Origin: Xaviernesmea rhizosphaerae
GTDB taxonomy: Bacteria > Pseudomonadota > Alphaproteobacteria > Rhizobiales > Rhizobiaceae
Reading direction: 5' to 3'
Assembly (NCBI RefSeq): GCF_001938945.1
Contig: NZ_MKIO01000039.1
Span: 186,001-250,000, forward strand
Length of the DNA: 64,000 nt
Each line of letters opens with the position of its first letter. The first letter of the stretch is position 1. Below are positions 23,623 to 31,755 of this stretch, piece by piece. Under the pieces are notes generated by a model. That model had not been told where the DNA came from. It saw only the letters and a program-made list of their open reading frames with translations, and did not search any database. The translations under genes were made by a program, and so were the position numbers.

Positions 23623-24660
23623 ATGGCCATGGCCCGAGGATATGCGGCGACGGATGCGTCGAAGCCGCTTGAACCCTTTACCTTCGAGCGGCGTGAACCG
23701 CGCGCCGACGATGTCGTGATCGACATCAAATATTGCGGCATCTGCCATTCCGACATCCACCAGGTTCGCGACGAGTGGGGCGGGTCGATCTATCCGATGG
23801 TGCCCGGCCATGAGATCGCCGGCGTCGTCATGGCCGTCGGTTCCGACGTGACCAAGTTCAAGGTCGGCGATCATGTCGGCGTCGGCTGTTTCGTCGACAG
23901 CTGCGTCGGCTGCGCCGCCCGCGATGTCGATCTCGAACAGTACATGCCCGGCCTCGTGCCGACCTATAATGGCCGCGAAGCCGACGGCACGCCGACCATG
24001 GGCGGATATTCTGACCAGATCGTCGTCAAGGAAGGCTATGTCCTGTCCATTCCCGCCAATCTGCCGCTCGATGCCGCAGCACCGCTGCTCTGCGCCGGCA
24101 TCACGCTCTATTCGCCGCTGAAGCACTGGAAGGCCGGTCCCGGCAAGAAGGTCGCCATCGTCGGCATGGGCGGGCTCGGCCATATGGGCGTGAAGATCGC
24201 CGCCGCCATGGGCGCGGAGGTCACCGTTCTCTCCCAGTCGCTCTCCAAGAAGGAAGATGGCCTGAAGCTCGGCGCCACGCATTATTATGCGACCAAGGAT
24301 GCCGAGACCTTCCAGACGCTGGCCGGCCAGTTCGACCTGATCATCAGCACGGTCAGCGCCGACATGGATCTCAACGCCTTCCTCGGCCTGTTGAAGGTCG
24401 ACGGCGCCATGGTTCTCGTCGGCCTGCCGGAAAAGCCCGCGTCCATCCATGCCTTCGGCCTGGTCGGCGGACGCAAGTCGCTCTCCGGCTCCATGATCGG
24501 CTCGATCAAGGAAACCCAGGAAATGCTCGACTTCTGCGGCGAGCACGGCATTCTCTCGGAAATCGAGCTGATCAGTGCCGATCAGATCAATGAGGCCTAT
24601 GAGCGCGTGCTGAAGAGCGACGTGCGCTACCGCTTCGTCATCGACATGGCCACGCTCTGA
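23623..24660 (+). CDS. zinc-dependent NAD(P) alcohol dehydrogenase (cinnamyl-alcohol DH/YahK type)
   Basis: A 345-residue MDR enzyme from ATG 23623 with AAGGAG six bases upstream. Catalytic zinc ligands are CGICHSD (Cys 38), PGHE (His 63, Glu 64) and a later Cys; GMGGLGHMGV (about 176-185) binds the cofactor. The structural zinc lobe is partial: Cys 94 and 97 are present in DSCVGCAARDVDLEQYM, but the two Cys usually following, including the one after EQY, are replaced. The family reduces aldehydes to alcohols, often with NADPH. It stands alone, 265 bp after the previous gene, and is closed by its own terminator. Confidence 0.92.
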   Translation: MAMARGYAATDASKPLEPFTFERREPRADDVVIDIKYCGICHSDIHQVRDEWGGSIYPMVPGHEIAGVVMAVGSDVTKFKVGDHVGVGCFVDSCVGCAARDVDLEQYMPGLVPTYNGREADGTPTMGGYSDQIVVKEGYVLSIPANLPLDAAAPLLCAGITLYSPLKHWKAGPGKKVAIVGMGGLGHMGVKIAAAMGAEVTVLSQSLSKKEDGLKLGATHYYATKDAETFQTLAGQFDLIISTVSADMDLNAFLGLLKVDGAMVLVGLPEKPASIHAFGLVGGRKSLSGSMIGSIKETQEMLDFCGEHGILSEIELISADQINEAYERVLKSDVRYRFVIDMATL

Positions 24661-24694
24661 CAGCTGTCAGCCTGTTCAGGCTTTGAAGAGACGG

Positions 24695-24722
24695 AGGCGC
24701 GCTCGGCAGGGCGCGCCTTTTT
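24695..24722 (+). terminator. Rho-independent terminator after the alcohol dehydrogenase
   Basis: Arms AGGCGCGC (24695-24702) and GCGCGCCT (24711-24718) enclose TCGGCAGG and are followed by TTTTT. Confidence 0.9.
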
Positions 24723-24740
24723 CATGCCGCTCGGTCGATC

Positions 24741-25211
24741 TCAATCCAGCGGCAGCGGTCCGTCGTTCTTGATCTCTTCCATCACCGCATAGGTGCGCGT
24801 CTCGCGCACGCCGGGCAGGGTCCACAGCACCTGTCCCAGGAAATTGCGATAGGCCTGCATGTCGGCGAAGCGCGTCTTGACCAGATAGTCGAAGCCGCCC
24901 GCCACCATGTGGCATTCCAGCACCGAGGGCGCCTTGCGCACGGCTTCGGCGAATTGGTCGAAGACGTCGGGCGTGGTCTTGTCCAGCATCACCTCGATGA
25001 AGACCAGCAGGCCGAAGCCGAGCTTCTGCGGGTCGAGCCGCGCTGAAAAGCCGGTGACATAGCCTTCCTTGGTCAACCGGCGCAGCCGCTCGCTGGTTGC
25101 CGTGGGCGACAGGCCGATGCGCTCGGCCAGCTCCAGATTGGTGATGCGCCCATCGCCCTGCAGAATCGAGAGGATGCGCCGGTCGATCCGGTCGAGATCC
25201 TCCAGGCTCAT
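24741..25211 (-). CDS. Lrp/AsnC-family transcriptional regulator
   Basis: A 156-residue protein. The N-terminal helix-turn-helix (about 5-60) reads LDRIDRRILSILQGDGRITNLELAERIGLSPTATSERLRRL, the AsnC signature. The C-terminal RAM domain (about 70-145) includes GGFDYLVKTRFADMQAYRNFL and VRETRTYAVMEEIK. Lrp-type proteins sense amino acids as octamers. Its start overlaps the stop of the M20 amidohydrolase gene upstream (25208-25211), so it is co-transcribed with that gene and may control amino-acid deacylation or autoregulate. Confidence 0.93.
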   Translation of the reverse strand: MSLEDLDRIDRRILSILQGDGRITNLELAERIGLSPTATSERLRRLTKEGYVTGFSARLDPQKLGFGLLVFIEVMLDKTTPDVFDQFAEAVRKAPSVLECHMVAGGFDYLVKTRFADMQAYRNFLGQVLWTLPGVRETRTYAVMEEIKNDGPLPLD

Positions 25212-26374
25212 TGAGAGCCAAGCCGGCTTTCGGCCAGCCGCACCCAGTAGGAAATGCCGTGCGGGATGACCTCGTCGTTGAAGTCATAGGCCGGATTGTG
25301 CAGGCCCGCGCTCTCGCCATTGCCGATGAAGATGAAGGCGCCGGGCCGTGCGTTGAGCATGTAGGAGAAATCCTCGCCCCCCATCATCGGCTCGATCGTG
25401 CCGGCCACCTGCGCAGGGCCGGCGATCGCGCGTGCGGCCTCCAGTGCATGCTGCGTCTCCTCGGCATGGTTGACGGTGACGGGATAGTTGCGCTCGTAGC
25501 GCACCCGCGCCGTGGCGCCATGGGCGGTGGCGATGCCTTCGGCCAGCGCCCGGATGCGGGCTTCCGCCATGTCGCGGGTCTCGTCCTTCAGCGAACGCAC
25601 CGTGCCGGCGAGCACTGCCTGCTCGGGAATGATGTTGTGGGCGAAGCCTGCATTGAACTTGGTGACGGACACCACCACCGAGGAGAGAGGATCGGCCGTG
25701 CGCGAGGCGATGGTCTGCAGCGCGCCGACGATCTGCGCGCCGATGACGATGGGGTCGATCGTGCGGTGCGGCTGGGCGGCGTGGCCGCCGCGTCCGTCGA
25801 GGGTGATGGCGAACTCGTCCGTCGAGGCCATGATCGGGCCGACGCGCGTGCCGAAATGGCCCACGGGCATGCCCGGCATGTTGTGCATGCCATAGACCTC
25901 GCGGATGCCGAAGCGCTCCATCATCCCGTCCTTGACCATTTCGCGCCCGCCGGCGCCGCCTTCCTCGGCCGGCTGGAAGATCACCGCCACGGCGCCACGG
26001 AAGCGCCGGGTCTCGCTCAGATATTTCGCCGCGCCGAGCAGCATGGCGGTGTGGCCGTCATGGCCGCAGGCATGCATCTTGCCCGGGACCTGCGAGGCCC
26101 AGGGCTTGCCGGAGGTTTCCGTCATCGGCAGCGCATCCATGTCGGCGCGCAGGCCAACCGTCGGGCCATCGCCCAGCGTGCCGCGAATGAGGCCGACCAC
26201 GCCGGTGCGGCCGAGGCCGGTCACCACCTCGTCAACGCCGAAGTCCTTCAGCTTTTCGGCGACGAAGGCGGCGGTTTCCTCCACGGCATAGAGAAGCTCG
26301 GGCTTGCGGTGCAGCGCACGGCGCCATTCGGTCACGTCCGGGGCAAGTTCGGCGGCGCGGTTCAAGATCGGCAT
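25208..26374 (-). CDS. M20D-family amidohydrolase (hippurate/N-acyl amino acid hydrolase type)
   Basis: A 388-residue metallopeptidase-like enzyme from ATG 26374; GTG 26383 three codons upstream is closer to an AGGA site and is an alternative. Metal ligands are seen in GLRADMDALPM, MHACGHDGHTAMLLGAAKYL, the Glu pair of QPAEEGGAGGREMV and the late GGEDFSYML. Residues about 180-290 form the dimerisation lid (GRGGHAAQPHRTIDPI). Relatives split hippurate, N-acetyl amino acids or indole-3-acetyl conjugates; the substrate is unknown. Coupled to an Lrp regulator downstream. Confidence 0.92.
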   Translation of the reverse strand: MPILNRAAELAPDVTEWRRALHRKPELLYAVEETAAFVAEKLKDFGVDEVVTGLGRTGVVGLIRGTLGDGPTVGLRADMDALPMTETSGKPWASQVPGKMHACGHDGHTAMLLGAAKYLSETRRFRGAVAVIFQPAEEGGAGGREMVKDGMMERFGIREVYGMHNMPGMPVGHFGTRVGPIMASTDEFAITLDGRGGHAAQPHRTIDPIVIGAQIVGALQTIASRTADPLSSVVVSVTKFNAGFAHNIIPEQAVLAGTVRSLKDETRDMAEARIRALAEGIATAHGATARVRYERNYPVTVNHAEETQHALEAARAIAGPAQVAGTIEPMMGGEDFSYMLNARPGAFIFIGNGESAGLHNPAYDFNDEVIPHGISYWVRLAESRLGSQ

Positions 26375-26514
26375 GATGCTCACAATTCCTGCGGCCCGGC
26401 GCGGACGCGGCGGGCAGGGGTGAAGGGAAGAACGGCAGGCTCGGCCGGCCAACGGTCGATCCGCCTTTGCCATCACGGCGCCATATAGGTTAAATAGCCG
26501 CTCCTGACGACGCA

Positions 26515-27708
26515 ATGCCCGATTTGCCGAGGTGCATGATAGTGACAGATTCCGCAAGCCGCCCGCCCGTCTCGCCGCAGGCTCCCTGCCTCAAGCGGAC
26601 ATCGCGCAGGCCGAAGCGCGCTGCCCGTCTCATGGCCGCTCTTGCCGCGTGCTGTGCGCTGGCGGTCCAGCCGGCGCTCGCCAATCCGCATCTGGTGGTG
26701 GATGTCAACACGCTCAAGGTCTATGAGCAGAACGACATCTTCCAGAAATGGTATCCCGCCTCGCTGACCAAGCTGATGACGGCCTATACCACCTTCCGGG
26801 CGCTGCGCGCCGGCAAGCTGACGCTGCAGAGCCAGGTGGTCATGTCCAAGCATGCCGCCGCCGAGCCGCCGAGCAAGATGTTCTTCAAGCCTGGCCAGGC
26901 GATGACGCTGGACAGCGCGCTGAAGATGATGCTGATCAAATCGGCCAACGACATTGCGGTGGCCATTGCCGAGACCGTCGGCGGCTCCGAGCCGGCCTTC
27001 GTCGACATGATGAACGCCGAGGCCCAGCGGCTCGGCATGAGCTCCTCGCATTTCGTCAATCCCAACGGCCTGCCGGAGCCGGGGCAGTATACGACGGCGC
27101 GGGATCTGGCGGTGCTGGCGATCACGATCAAGCGGGAATTTCCCGAATTCGCGCCCTATTTCTCCTATGAGGGCTTTACCACCGGCAAGAAGAACTTCCC
27201 GAACTACAACATGCTGATCGGCCGTTTCGACGGGGCCGATGGCATGAAGACGGGCTTCATCTGCGCCTCCGGCTTCAACCAGGTTTCTTCCGCCACGCGC
27301 AATGGCCGCTCGGTCGTCTCGGTGGTGCTCGGCTCCGACAGCCTGGGCGGCCGGGCGGATGAATCCGCGCGGCTCCTGCAGATGGCGCTCACCGACGGCG
27401 GCATGAACAAGCCGACGCTCTCGCAGATCGCGCCCTATGGCGACACGCGCGACACCGTGGCCGACATCTCCAAGCAAATCTGCTCGAAGGAAGCGGCCAA
27501 GGTGCGCAGCGAGGGCCGCGACGAGGCCGGCCGGCAAAAGCTGCTCTCGCCCTTCATTCACGAGATCAACCGCCCGCTCAATCTCGTCTATGCCGGGCTG
27601 ATCCCCGGCACCGAGCCTGTCGAGGAGGCGGCCGGCGAGAAGACGGCGGCCGCAGGCGTCAAGGGCAAGGGCGCCATTCCTATTCCAGTGCCGCGCCCGG
27701 TCTATTGA
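26515..27708 (+). CDS. D-alanyl-D-alanine carboxypeptidase (penicillin-binding protein, S11)
   Basis: A 397-residue exported serine peptidase. An N-terminal signal region ends near LAVQPALAN (about 48-57). The S11 triad is intact: SxxK in ASLTK (Ser 83, Lys 86), SAN (143-145) and KTG (244-246). It trims the terminal D-Ala from peptidoglycan stem peptides in the periplasm. Residues after about 310 lack the family's beta-rich DacA C-domain and end in a Pro-rich tail. The start is uncertain: ATG 26536 is an alternative that shortens the leader. It is divergent from the amidohydrolase and 45 bp before the CobW-type gene. Confidence 0.92.
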   Translation: MPDLPRCMIVTDSASRPPVSPQAPCLKRTSRRPKRAARLMAALAACCALAVQPALANPHLVVDVNTLKVYEQNDIFQKWYPASLTKLMTAYTTFRALRAGKLTLQSQVVMSKHAAAEPPSKMFFKPGQAMTLDSALKMMLIKSANDIAVAIAETVGGSEPAFVDMMNAEAQRLGMSSSHFVNPNGLPEPGQYTTARDLAVLAITIKREFPEFAPYFSYEGFTTGKKNFPNYNMLIGRFDGADGMKTGFICASGFNQVSSATRNGRSVVSVVLGSDSLGGRADESARLLQMALTDGGMNKPTLSQIAPYGDTRDTVADISKQICSKEAAKVRSEGRDEAGRQKLLSPFIHEINRPLNLVYAGLIPGTEPVEEAAGEKTAAAGVKGKGAIPIPVPRPVY

Positions 27709-27753
27709 TCGTGCGTTCAGGGCGTTGAAACCGTATTTTTTTGAGGAATTTTC

Positions 27754-28905
27754 ATGTCCGGCGTTGAACCCGTTCCCGTTTCCGTGCTCACCGGCTTTCT
27801 CGGCGCGGGCAAGACCACACTCCTGAACCGGCTGCTCAAGCAGGCGGCGCTGGCCGATACCGCCGTCATCATCAACGAATTCGGCGAGGTCTCGGTCGAT
27901 CATCTGCTGGTCGAGAGCTCCGGCGACGGCATCATCGAGCTGTCCGATGGCTGCCTGTGCTGCACCGTGCGCGGCGAGCTGGTGGACACGCTGGGCGATC
28001 TGATGGACCGGCTGCAGACGGGCAGGATCAAGGCGCTGAACCGCGTGGTGATCGAAACCACCGGTCTTGCCGATCCCGCGCCCGTGCTGCAGGCGATCAT
28101 GGGCCATCCGGCGCTGGCGCAGAGCTACAGGCTTGATGGCGTCGTCACCGTGGTCGATGCCGTGCACGGGCAGGCGACGCTCGCAGCGCATGAGGAGGCG
28201 CGCCGGCAGGTGGCCGTCGCCGACCGCATCGTCGTCACCAAGCGCGACCTTGCCTCCGGCCCCCAGCAGCTCGGACTGGCCGAGGCGCTGGGCGCGCTTA
28301 ATCCGCGCTCTCCCGTGTTCGATTCCGGCGATCCGCTGGCGGCCAGCGCCGAACTGTTCCAGTGCGGCCTCTTCGATCCCGGCAGCAAGATCGCCGATGT
28401 CGGCCGCTGGCTGCAGGACGAGGCGGAGGCCGACCACGACCACCATCATCACGATCATGACGGGCATCACCACGATCATGGCCATGACCACCATCATGAG
28501 CATCATGATCATGCGCATCACCGCCATGCGCAGGACATCCGCAGCTTCGCCATCCTCCATGATGCGCCGGTGACGCCCGCGGCCATTTCGATGTTCATCG
28601 ATCTGCTGCGCTCGGCCCATGGCGACAAGCTCCTGCGGATGAAGGGCATCGTCTGCACCACGGACCGGCCGGAGCGGCCGCTGATCCTGCATGGCGTTCA
28701 GTCGATCTTCCATCCGCCGCAGCGTCTCGCCGCCTGGCCCGATCCGACCGACCGTCGCACGCGCCTGGTGCTGATCACCAAGGGGCTGGAAGAGGCTTTC
28801 GTGCGCGACCTGTTAGACGCCTTCACCGGTCGCCCGGTTCTCGACCGCCCGGATGCGGCGGCGCTGTCCGACAATCCTCTGGCCGTGCCGGGAATGCGCT
28901 TCTGA
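27754..28905 (+). CDS. CobW/COG0523-family metal-chaperone GTPase with His-rich loop
   Basis: A 383-residue G3E P-loop GTPase. Walker A is GFLGAGKTT (14-22); the metal site CLCC lies at 67-70; ETTGLADP and VVTKRDLA (the base-specific NKxD-like motif) follow. Residues about 225-260 form a long His/Asp loop (repeats of HDHDHHH type), which probably binds zinc. The C-terminal CobW_C domain is at about 270-375. COG0523 proteins deliver zinc or other metals; the closest role is zinc homeostasis rather than cobalamin synthesis. It sits 45 bp after the carboxypeptidase gene. No Zur box was recognised in that gap. Confidence 0.92.
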   Translation: MSGVEPVPVSVLTGFLGAGKTTLLNRLLKQAALADTAVIINEFGEVSVDHLLVESSGDGIIELSDGCLCCTVRGELVDTLGDLMDRLQTGRIKALNRVVIETTGLADPAPVLQAIMGHPALAQSYRLDGVVTVVDAVHGQATLAAHEEARRQVAVADRIVVTKRDLASGPQQLGLAEALGALNPRSPVFDSGDPLAASAELFQCGLFDPGSKIADVGRWLQDEAEADHDHHHHDHDGHHHDHGHDHHHEHHDHAHHRHAQDIRSFAILHDAPVTPAAISMFIDLLRSAHGDKLLRMKGIVCTTDRPERPLILHGVQSIFHPPQRLAAWPDPTDRRTRLVLITKGLEEAFVRDLLDAFTGRPVLDRPDAAALSDNPLAVPGMRF

Positions 28906-29432
28906 AGGGGGAAAATGGGCCTTTGCCCCGCCGTGTTTATGCGGTCCGGAAGCGCACTTTCGGATCTCCGGATCGCTGAAACACGGCGTGCCTCATGCGC
29001 GACGTCATCCTCGGGCTTGACGTGAATACCCAATTCTTTCAGGATTTTACGGTCTTGGTGTGTGGATGCTTCAGAGTGCGCGACACGCGCGTTTTTAATC
29101 CTGGCTAGCCCCCCCCCTCATCCGCCTGCAGATACCTTCTCCCCGATGGGGAGAAGAGATCCAGCCGAGAACACCGAGCCTCAACCTGAAGTCAAGAGAG
29201 CGCCCTCCCGTTGCGTTTAGCAAGGCAGAGACAGTGCAGGGCGGCGCCGCATGTCTCTTATCCCCAGCGGGGAGAAGGTGGCCCGAAGGGTCGCTTGGGG
29301 GCGTTCAGGCGGATAAATCCCAAGCCTCGTGTACTTTGTGGATTGTCTCCTCAGGCCTGACCATGACGACGGGGGGAGGTCTGCCCCTCCTTGTCGAAGC
29401 GTCGCCTCGCGGGCTTCAGCCGGACCACCAGA
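28906..29432. repeat. long intergenic region with palindromic rhizobial-type repeats
   Basis: No credible gene in 527 bp. CCTTCTCCCC (29135-29144) and GGGGAGAAG (29148-29156) make a tight palindrome after a C-run and CTCATCC. A second, inverted copy reads CCCCAGCGGGGAGAAGGTGG (from about 29262) and continues CCCGAAGGGTCG. This CTCATCC...CTTCTCCCC unit is one I know as a scattered intergenic repeat in rhizobial genomes. The convergent neighbours (cobW-type and tusA-like) may use the palindromes as transcription stops. Confidence 0.55.
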
Positions 29433-29765
29433 TCAGTCCGCGTCCTCACGCACTCCCGGCGCCTTGGCGATCACGAATCGATGCCCCGCCGCGTCCGCCA
29501 GTGCCTCGCTGCTGAGGAGCATGTGTCCCTCTTCGCGGCAGAGATGGGGGATGTCGATCACCGCCAGCGGGTCGCTCGTTAGAACCGTCAGCCGCGCGTC
29601 CGGCGGGAGATCACGCAGGCGCCGCCTGGTTTTCAGCGCTGGCAGCGGGCACTTTAGCCCGCGCAAATCATAGGCTGGAGCGTCGTCGCGATCCTTGCTT
29701 GCCGTACTTCCATCTCCAGCCGCATGGGGCGAGGGATGCGACTGTCCGTCGTCGCCCGTGCTCAA
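29433..29765 (-). CDS. TusA/SirA-family sulfur-carrier-like protein
   Basis: A 110-residue protein with a 30-residue hydrophilic leader, then YDLRGLKCPLPALKTRRRL, the CPxP signature of TusA proteins (Cys 39 would carry persulfide sulfur). The remaining fold elements, LTVLTSDPLAVIDIPHLCREEGH, fit the family. TusA relays sulfur for tRNA thiolation or cofactor synthesis. The start overlaps the stop of the L,D-transpeptidase gene by 4 nt. It carries a second Cys (in HLCREE). Confidence 0.88.
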   Translation of the reverse strand: MSTGDDGQSHPSPHAAGDGSTASKDRDDAPAYDLRGLKCPLPALKTRRRLRDLPPDARLTVLTSDPLAVIDIPHLCREEGHMLLSSEALADAAGHRFVIAKAPGVREDAD

Positions 29766-31279
29766 TTGTCCCAGATCTTCCAGAAGGGCCGCTTGGGCTT
29801 TTCGGCCGGGGCGTCGCCGGGTTGGGGGGCGGTGGCGACCTCCGCCGGGTTCGCGGCCGGCACCGGCGGCTTTGTCGAGGGGCTCCCCGTGCTGCGGCCG
29901 GATTTGACGGCCGAAGCAGAGGCCGGCGCGGGGGCGGTGGTGGACGGCTCATGACGCGCGCCCGTTGCCGAATGGGCCGGCGTCGAGGCCGTGACCTGGG
30001 TCGAAGGATCGGCCGGCACGTCGGTGATCTCGGGATCGGCCGGCGCCTCTTGCGGCGCGGCCCGGCGGAACAGCGAGGCGAAAAGGCTGCCGGTTTTGGC
30101 CGGCGGCTGGGCGCTGGCGGTCATGGTGGCGGGCAGTTCGGGGCGCGGCAGCGGATTGGCGGCGGGAACCGGCAGGCGGCGGCCGGTCTTGGAGATCTTG
30201 TCGAGCTCGGCCTTCTGGATCTCGGCCGCCTTGCGGGCATCCTCGATCTCGGCGCGCAGGCTCTCCTTCTTCTCCAGCTCGGCCGTGCTCATCAGCTTGC
30301 CGGCGGCCAGCGAGCTGCCGGTGGGCGCATAGGCGAGATCCTTGCCCTCGCGCGTCTTGGCCACAACGGCCTTGCGCTCGGCCTCGCTCGGCTCGTACCA
30401 AGCCATGCCCTTGAACTTGTTCAGCGCCTTCGCATAGTCCTCGTCATATTTGCGGTTATAGGCGGCGAGCGCCGCCGAGAGCGCCGGCGGCGTCGACATG
30501 TCGGCCGGGCAGGTGCTCGCCGGATTCATCGCGCCGCCTTGCTGGTTGAAGACGTATTTCTTCTCGCAGAAGCCGACGTCGGGCGGGCGCTTGGTGATCT
30601 CGAACTGGTCGTAGCCGGTCTTCAGGTTCTTCCAGAACTCGTAGTTCGGATTGTCCTTGTGGCGGGCCATGTTCTCCGCCGTCATGCGGAAGGGCAGGGC
30701 CTGGAGCTGAATGGTCTTCTGCCCGCCCTTGAAGGCATCGCGCGCCAGCGCGAAGATCTCCTGCATCTGCTCATCCGTCATCGAATAGCAGCCGGAGGAC
30801 GAGCAGGCGCCATGGATCATCAGATTGGTGCCGAACCGGCCATTGGCCCGGTCATAGGCATTGGGAAAGCCGGTGTTGATGGCGAGGTAATAGCTGGAAT
30901 TCGGGTTCATCTGCCCCGGCGCGAGCGGATAGAAGCCCTCCGGCGCCTGGCGGTCGCCTTCCTTCACCTTCGGCCCGAGCTTGCCCGACCAGGCGCAGAT
31001 CGCATATTGCCTGAGCTTCTGGAAGCGGTTGGCGCTGTCCGCCTTCCATACTTCCAAAAGGCCTTCTTCCTTGAGAATGCGCAGCATGATCGGCGAGGTG
31101 CGCGGCATGTTTAGCTCGCGCATCCGGTCGACGATCTTGCCTGAAAGCTCGTAAGCCGTCTTGCTCTTGACCGTGCGCAGATCGACATCGGCCTTGTCGA
31201 CCGTGTCGAGCGTCTCGTTGGTGCAGCCCGTCAGGATCAGAGCGACGGCGGCAGAGGCGGCGAGATTTGTCAGGCGCAT
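29762..31279 (-). CDS. L,D-transpeptidase (YafK/YkuD type) lipoprotein
   Basis: About 505 residues from ATG 31279, chosen because the lipoprotein signal MRLTNLAASAAVALILTGC then has normal length; an ATG at 31303 adds eight acidic residues. The catalytic stretch MIHGACSSSGCYSMTDEQ (about 155-172) has the His...Ser-x-Gly-Cys motif of YkuD-fold L,D-transpeptidases of the YafK branch, which act on the meso-DAP of peptidoglycan or release bound lipoproteins. A long Ala/Pro-rich C-terminal extension (about 340-505) ends in a basic-aromatic KRPFWKIWDN. Faces the periplasm, anchored in a membrane. Co-transcribed with the TusA-like gene. Confidence 0.9.
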   Translation of the reverse strand: MRLTNLAASAAVALILTGCTNETLDTVDKADVDLRTVKSKTAYELSGKIVDRMRELNMPRTSPIMLRILKEEGLLEVWKADSANRFQKLRQYAICAWSGKLGPKVKEGDRQAPEGFYPLAPGQMNPNSSYYLAINTGFPNAYDRANGRFGTNLMIHGACSSSGCYSMTDEQMQEIFALARDAFKGGQKTIQLQALPFRMTAENMARHKDNPNYEFWKNLKTGYDQFEITKRPPDVGFCEKKYVFNQQGGAMNPASTCPADMSTPPALSAALAAYNRKYDEDYAKALNKFKGMAWYEPSEAERKAVVAKTREGKDLAYAPTGSSLAAGKLMSTAELEKKESLRAEIEDARKAAEIQKAELDKISKTGRRLPVPAANPLPRPELPATMTASAQPPAKTGSLFASLFRRAAPQEAPADPEITDVPADPSTQVTASTPAHSATGARHEPSTTAPAPASASAVKSGRSTGSPSTKPPVPAANPAEVATAPQPGDAPAEKPKRPFWKIWDN

Positions 31280-31487
31280 GAGGAAAAGCCCATCATCATC
31301 CACACGGGAACAGCTGACGCAGGTCCGGAAATCCGGGGCGCAGCGCCTCCATCAATAGATCATTAAGCTTTACGCAAACTTAACCACCGAGCCCTGTGCG
31401 AGAACAGTGCGATGTCACGCATTGCGCCCGGATGGCGGCCGCCCGTTGTAATGGAGGCCGCCCGATCCTGCAATGTCGGTCTGCGTC
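31280..31487 (-). promoter_or_regulatory. upstream region of the L,D-transpeptidase gene
   Basis: On the minus strand it contains TTAAGTTTGCGTAAAGCTTAATG (plus 31361-31383), in which TTAA-N7-TAAA is one base from the CtrA consensus TTAA-N7-TTAA. The rest, up to the mobile-element end at 31488, shows no gene. A CtrA link is speculative. Confidence 0.25.
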
Positions 31488-31755
31488 TAGGGTCAGGAGT
31501 CATTAAATTCATGCCATCTGTTCGCGCGCATGGAATTGGATGGAAGCAAACAAGCGCAAGGCAAGGCTTTCAGCCTTGTCGAGCATTGTTTGCGATCAGC
31601 CGGCCCATGCGCGCGAACCCTTCGGGCGGGCCGGATTTTGCGCCTGGACTGCGTCGGAAAGCCTGGAAAATGCCCCACATTTCCTTCGGCTTCCCTCCTT
31701 GCCAGACACAAAATCCGGCCCGCAGATGACATGAATTTAATGGGTCCTGACCCTA
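31488..31755. mobile_element. 268-bp MITE-like element with 33-bp terminal inverted repeats and nested hairpins
   Basis: Left end 31488-31520 and right end 31723-31755 are inverted copies matching at 30 of 33 positions, starting TAGGGTCAGGA and running into CATTAAATTCATG. Inside are two long hairpins. The first has outer arms TTCGCGCGCATGG (31521-31533) / CCATGCGCGCGAA (31605-31617) and inner arms GCAAACAA / TTGTTTGC. The second has outer arms GCGGGCCGGATTTTG (31626-31640) / CAAAATCCGGCCCGC (31709-31723) and inner GGAAAATG / CATTTCC arms. No transposase frame fits. The terminal TA at each end suggests a TA target, as for IS630/mariner-type elements. The right end supplies the TAG stop of accA. 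Confidence 0.65.

Noticed and set aside
27709..27753. Zur box before the CobW-type gene
   Set aside because: The 45-bp gap has an A/T tract but no inverted repeat resembling a Zur operator.
28430..28530. Tandem-repeat-like CATCATGACCA stretch
   Set aside because: It is the His/Asp-coding loop of the CobW-type GTPase, in frame and without exact repeat units.
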